Assembly (NCBI GenBank): GCA_018350325.1
Contig: JAEVLN010000008.1
Span: 1 to 64,000, forward strand
DNA: 64,000 nucleotides
From: Globodera rostochiensis
Taxonomy: Eukaryota > Nematoda > Chromadorea > Rhabditida > Heteroderidae
Reading direction: 5' to 3'
This document shows positions 59,501 through 64,000 of this stretch, piece after piece. The stretch's first letter is position 1. Every line of letters starts with the position of its first letter. The position numbers were made by a program, and so were the translations under genes. The notes below the pieces were generated by a model, which was given only the letters and a program-made list of their open reading frames with translations, ran no database searches and was not told the DNA's origin.

Positions 59501-60044
59501 ATTTGACGATTCGGCGGAGTCCTCAACGCCGGGTAAGGGAGGCGCTGCTTCCAGTGCTACCGCAATATAAGAACTAAAAATGAATTTTTGAAATTAAAAT
59601 CCCCCCATTTACGGGTCAGACAAACAAAACGGACACCTGTTGACGGAGTCCCCGCTGAACTCCTTGTGAATTTGGTATTCAAAGCGGGACAACGAATTTT
59701 CGGGTGAATACAAAAAGCGCAGATCGTCCTTAAATATTTTTTTAATTTTTAAAATTCAATTAATTTTTTTTTATGATTGGCAATGCCCCGTCCCATTTTT
59801 GAATGGCACTGTGTGACAACCTCGACGTGCAGATTGAGTATGCCGAGCATTAACAAAAGGGTGACGATCACCGGGAGCACAATGAACGGATGCGGGTGTT
59901 TGGCGATGAAGAAACCGTACCTGAACAATTTATCTACCGTATAACCATGCTGGTGCCATTGTACCTGAAAAACAATCGTGCCAACAAATCCTGGAGAACG
60001 CCAAACGGGTTTACTAGCTGAATAGTCAGCCGACGTTTCGCCAT
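53529..60044 (-). CDS. Patched-related (PTR) sterol-sensing-domain membrane protein
   Basis: A many-exon minus-strand gene. First exons are 60044-59965 and 59920-59821, the last runs from about 53940 to the stop at 53529. In order: N-terminus [20 protein letters not shown], first membrane helix [19 protein letters not shown], extracellular loop ([20 protein letters not shown] ... [20 protein letters not shown]), the sterol-sensing domain block ([63 protein letters not shown]), second loop ([20 protein letters not shown]) and second block ([73 protein letters not shown]). GVDD and GLCID correspond to the RND proton-relay GxxxD positions. PTR proteins act in nematode cuticle, moulting and lipid traffic. 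The C-tail is Gln-rich. Introns hold several decayed repeats. Confidence 0.9.
56460..56765. repeat. Interspersed repeat in a PTR intron
   Basis: Words GAAATCCAATTTC, GGGATCAGAAATCC and TCGGAA recur in alternating orientation (56510-56630), the same building style as the hAT-like elements. No clean ends or target duplication found. Confidence 0.5.
57310..57455. repeat. GGGGATG/CATCCCC repeat in a PTR intron
   Basis: GATGCGGGGATGACGAGG near the left end and ATCCCCGCATCTCATCCCCG near the right end form an inverted arrangement. Likely a decayed MITE; ends unresolved. Confidence 0.5.
58010..58560. repeat. GGGGACTAACCC minisatellite element in a PTR intron
   Basis: Three tandem copies of AAGGGTCGGGGACTAACCCC (58493-58550) oppose an inverted TTAGTCCCCGATCCCC at 58061. 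Poly-C tracts sit at 58038-58049 and 58466-58483. The interior (58090-58400) is AT-rich. It looks like a non-autonomous element; I cannot fix target duplications. Confidence 0.5.
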
Positions 60045-63000
60045 AAAATTTCAAAATCTATCTAGAAATATAGCATCATAAAAATACATTAATAACAAAA
60101 TAAAGAAATGTTTGAGAATTTCGATAAATGGGACTAAATAAAAGTTTTTTTAATTAGTTTTTTTTATATCCAAACATTAAAAGCAATCGAACAAAAAATA
60201 TATTCGGGTTCCATGTGCTGCTGTGACTTTCGAATACGCCTCGCACTAATCCATCTTCCAATTTCGCTTCAGAATTTGGAGGTAAAAACGCGGATTTCAG
60301 AAGATCAATCTTCGGGGCGCGCATGGTTAGAGGGGGGGGGGGATGGAACACTTTCAGGAATGGAATAATATTCGTGTTCCTAATGGGGGAGAGGAGGGGG
60401 GGGGATGAGCGAGAAATCGGTGTCCGGATGTTTGTGGATGTGCTTCTTCTGAGTGGATAATTGATGAATTTGGATGGATTGCATGGATGCGAGCGAATAA
60501 GGATGGGAATGGGAATGGATGGAGCTGGATCGGAAGATCGCCAGGGCTGGAGGGATCAACAACATAACACAACACGAAGACGTCGACGCCGACGACGCCG
60601 CCGGTGGTGGCGGTGGGGTGGGGGTGAAGTGGGTCCGGACAATTAACTCCCCGTCAAATCAGTCCGAATTTAATTTTTAAAAAGCATCGATCATTTGCTT
60701 GCTCTGTGTGTGTTCAATTGGGGTGTAGAAAGAAACGATATATAACAAGGACAATTACATAAAAATGACTAAGCAAAAAATTAAATTTAAATATTCAAGA
60801 AGCACAATGCGTAATATTTATTAATCATTCCTAAAATAATTCAAAAGTACCAATAATCACAAAAAGTGGTGGCTTCTTGGGGGGGGGGAAATATTTGCAA
60901 AAATCATTAAAATAAATCGGACATCAGCAACTTGCAATTATCCGCCGTGGCGATGGTTGGGTAGGAAAGTGATAGTTGTTGGGTGGTTGGTTGGTTGGGT
61001 AGCAGCAGGGTGAAGAGGACCGGATCGATTGCTCTTCGACCATTGCCCTCCGGATTCGGGCGGTATTGCGCCTCGGGGGAAATCCGCGAATGACCGTGGG
61101 GTTAGCGGAAGTCAGTGACGATCGATCGGTACACAATTCTCTCTATGGTTGAAAAGCTTTTCTCCATTCGTGGGCTGAGAAACGAGAAAAGACAAAATGT
61201 TTAGGAAATAAAAAATATTAAAATTTGCTCAGTTGCTTAATGATCGACGAATCACACAATTCAACCAACCACAAGTTGTGTCGGTTCGGGGTTTAATCGA
61301 TTTATGAAATTTTAAATTTTAAAATTAAAAATTTTTGAATATGACATCATTTGAATATCTACACTTAACAAAGAATAACTTAAAGCACAAATTCAGTGAG
61401 GAGTAAAGGCAGCATTTTGTATGAAAATGAAAAAATGGAGGATTTTGTGTCTGTCGCCTCAGGGGATGACCAAAATGACCAGAAAGTGGTTGACCTGCTT
61501 TTTCTCTCCAAGGGCATTTCTGAAGAAAATTTGTTGCTGAGTGGATCTTCGATTGCTGTACGAGAAGGTGTTGGATTTTCCGGATCTTCAACCGATGAAA
61601 GAATGAAAAAAGAGACTAAGCAAAAATTGTTAAAAATATATTTCCCTATTTTTAATTTAATTATTTTTTATATGTTATGAATTTCAATGAAATATCTTTA
61701 TTTCGACTGTGGGATTTCAATTTTCTATGCTTTCGCCAACAAACATGAAAAATTGCCCCCCCCGGGGGATCGGTTTTTGATTTTAATGTCTGTGACCTCA
61801 GTCTTTCCAATGAATTACCCCCCCCCCCCCTTCCCAATTCATTCGCTTTTTGCTTCCGTCATCGTCGAGCTCCGAAACGCTGCCAGGGCCAACCAATTCT
61901 TAGAGGGGGGCACCCGTACTTTTTCTTCGACAATAATTACGTTTTTTATAAAGTTAAAAAGTTCAATTCTGTCTGTTGACTACCCTCAACCCTCAACCAG
62001 CGATCGGATTCAAATCATTTAGTTTTTTTGAATCGGTCAATTTAATTTTCAATTCGAGAATTCAAAAGTTTCAAAAAATCCGCATGTCAATTAAATTCTT
62101 TCATACAAAATAGAGTCTTCCAGACTCAGATTATTAAAATACGATCGATACTCATCAAAAATGTTCCCTCGCGCTAATTTGGTTGGCTAATCCTCATTTC
62201 CCGTCTTTCCAAAGGAGACTGGTGGCTTAATGTTATTTATTTAATAATATTTTATGACTTTGCTTAGAAGAAAGAAGGCTTCTCATCAAATAAAATAGTC
62301 TAATCACGGATAAACCAACTGCTTTAGCAATAATCAAATATTTCCCCAAAACTTTTAAATTCCCCCCCCCCCCACATCCAATGACGGGGAACCAGTTATT
62401 CTAAAATCTGGTATTCATTTTCCGAAATCAGCAGGTGGGTTAAAAAAACCGCCAGGTGCTTTTAATAATCCAAACAAACGCCTAATCGCCACATTTATCA
62501 ATTCCCCCGGGGGTTCTTGAGTCGTGACCTCAACTTTCACACTCCTGTCCCTCGGGGGACAACAACTGGCGGCTTTTTCATTGCCTCCGGGCAAAAGTTT
62601 TCCCACAACATAAACAGTCCCTCCCCGGGGGGGGGGGCTTGAAGTAGCGACGACGTAACGTTCATCGGCCAAACAATGGCGGAAGCATATAAGTTCCTTC
62701 GCAACGCTGGCGGCCAAAGAAAGCGGTGACTTATAAAGGGAGCCGAGGAAGTGGGGGGAGGGGGGGGGGGTAAAGCGTGCCCCGGGGAATATGCTTGAAA
62801 CAACGACTACCCTCCAGGCGGCTTACCCACCTTTCGCGGCATGTGCTTGGGCGTCCAAGCCCCGAAGCTTTTTTGCCTCCCTGAGATCTCATTTCTCTTT
62901 CTCTTTATCCGATTTGCCCCCGCGGGCATATAAAAAATGAGTGAGAGGAGAGGGGGGGGGGGGTATCCGCTCGAGAGTGGCCCGGTCGGTCGAAACCTTC

Positions 63001-64000
63001 GAGAGTCATCACTTTACTTCATTATCTCAATAATGCATTAATTAATTCAATATTACACGGCTTAAACTAGCCTTTAAGAATTGTATAAAAGAATATTTAA
63101 TCATAAACAAAACTCGGGAAACTTTATTTTTCTCGTTTGAATGTGTACTGTGCGCCTCTGCCGGCCGATGTTGGCAAACGAAATTTTGGGTGAAAAATTT
63201 GCCTCAGGCAATAAAAGTCGGCAAACTTTGCCTCGGGCCGGAAAGGCGCGGCAAAGTAAAATTTGCTGGGCCCAAAAATGGACGGCCCAAAACTAATCTC
63301 CGGTTTGGTGGTTACGTTCCATTTTCGTCAAAAATTCAGCACAAATTTGATTCCGGGAATGCTGGCGAACAAGCGAAGACGGATTTTTGCGAAAACATAA
63401 AAACATTGTGCCAATCTCCGATGGGTTAAAAGTGTTGGCATTTTTAATTCTCAAGAAAAAAAACCTTTTGTTTTTATTTACTTCGAATAGTCAATGATTT
63501 CAAAATATTGTAAATGAATTCTTTTTGGCATTTTTAAAATTTGTTGCATAATTTTATGTCCAAAATGAAGCAATTTCATTTAATGGAAAGCGCCAAATTG
63601 GCATTCACTAACAAAAATATTGCCAAATTTAGCCTTTCTTTCCATGGCTGTACACTTTTGCTGACGTCAGAGAAATTGGCGACAATGCCCCAAGGCATTC
63701 ATTCATTATGCATTTTTAAATTTCTTTGGCGAAATGCACCCAATCTCAGGTTTCCTCTGCAAATACTTTGGGCATGACGAAGGCTTCTTACGCTAAAGCA
63801 TAGAAAACTTTCTTTCATTCGTAGTCAGCCAATTAAAACAGTTTTGGCCAAAAATATTATAGGCCTTGCCTTTAGGCAAACAATTCCAAACAAATAAATG
63901 CAAATTCCTTTTTCAGAAATTTTTAATCTTTTACTTTGTGAACATTTTTTGTATGTAGAATATTTCCTCATTATTTCACAAGCCAAAGGAAGTCATCCAT
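60045..64000. other. Gene-poor region upstream of PTR
   Basis: I support no gene in this 4 kb. A plus-strand frame at 61396-61680 (MRSKGSILYENEKMEDF...) has ordinary composition but no family, intron or partner. A minus-strand frame at 61136-60924 is Ser/Pro-rich. GGG/CCC tracts are frequent (60330, 60880, 61816, 62363, 62757, 62952). Words with GCCTC/GGCAAA recur around 63130-63430. Confidence 0.4.

Noticed and set aside
62415..62803. Minus-strand frames of about 100 residues
   Set aside because: Composed around CCCCCGGGGG-type tracts, without family signal or splice sites.

Overview
This window is nuclear DNA of a nematode. It is AT-rich, with many short introns, and it carries nematode family hallmarks: a cuticlin-type ZP protein, an astacin (NAS) protease with two ShKT modules, a Patched-related (PTR) protein and a nematode-type globin. 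A plant-parasitic (cyst-nematode-like) species is a reasonable guess from the style of the sequence, including repeated GC-AG introns, but nothing here proves it. All gene models are hand-spliced from reading frames, splice signals and family knowledge; boundaries marked approximate are uncertain.

Layout, left to right: cuticlin (-, 659-2865); an inverted-repeat cluster around an unrecognised gene fragment (3540-5080); a doubtful acidic/Gln-rich gene (-, about 5900-6690); a hAT-like element (7297-8624); an alpha-carbonic anhydrase with a broken frame (+, 8818-10330); two hAT-like elements inserted side by side (10527-11449); mitochondrial ATP synthase gamma (+, 11664-13555); a repeat block with a Tc1/mariner-type MITE (13680-15160); an F-box/LRR gene (+, 15308-18345); a gene with duplicated exons (+, 19672-22551) followed by, or fused to, a small heat shock protein (+, 22631-23074); a Polycomb-type MBT/SLED/SAM gene (+, 23369-29314); a centaurin-gamma/AGAP (cnt-2-type) Arf GAP (-, 30390-38054); a TMEM256-like membrane protein (+, 38811-39779); a REX-type RNA exonuclease (+, 40109-43941); the astacin (-, 44652-47115); a globin with a long C-terminal extension (-, about 48340-50690); an orphan exon and two more tandem hAT-like insertions (51709-52275); a secreted Tyr/Gly-rich peptide (+, 52812-53340); the PTR gene (-, 53529-60044); and 4 kb with no supported gene.

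The genes are ordinary housekeeping, chromatin, membrane-traffic and cuticle/secretion functions and do not form a single pathway. The most interesting signals are: (1) a coding minisatellite in the secreted peptide gene in which every 24-base unit starts with a 3' splice site, so splicing could set the repeat number; (2) two separate places where one hAT-like element has landed against another by re-using its target duplication; (3) a GC-rich hairpin with a four-base loop that recurs in unrelated non-autonomous elements; (4) a degenerate P-loop in the AGAP GTPase-like domain; (5) five candidate GC-AG introns in conserved genes; (6) serially duplicated small exons leading in frame into an alpha-crystallin domain.
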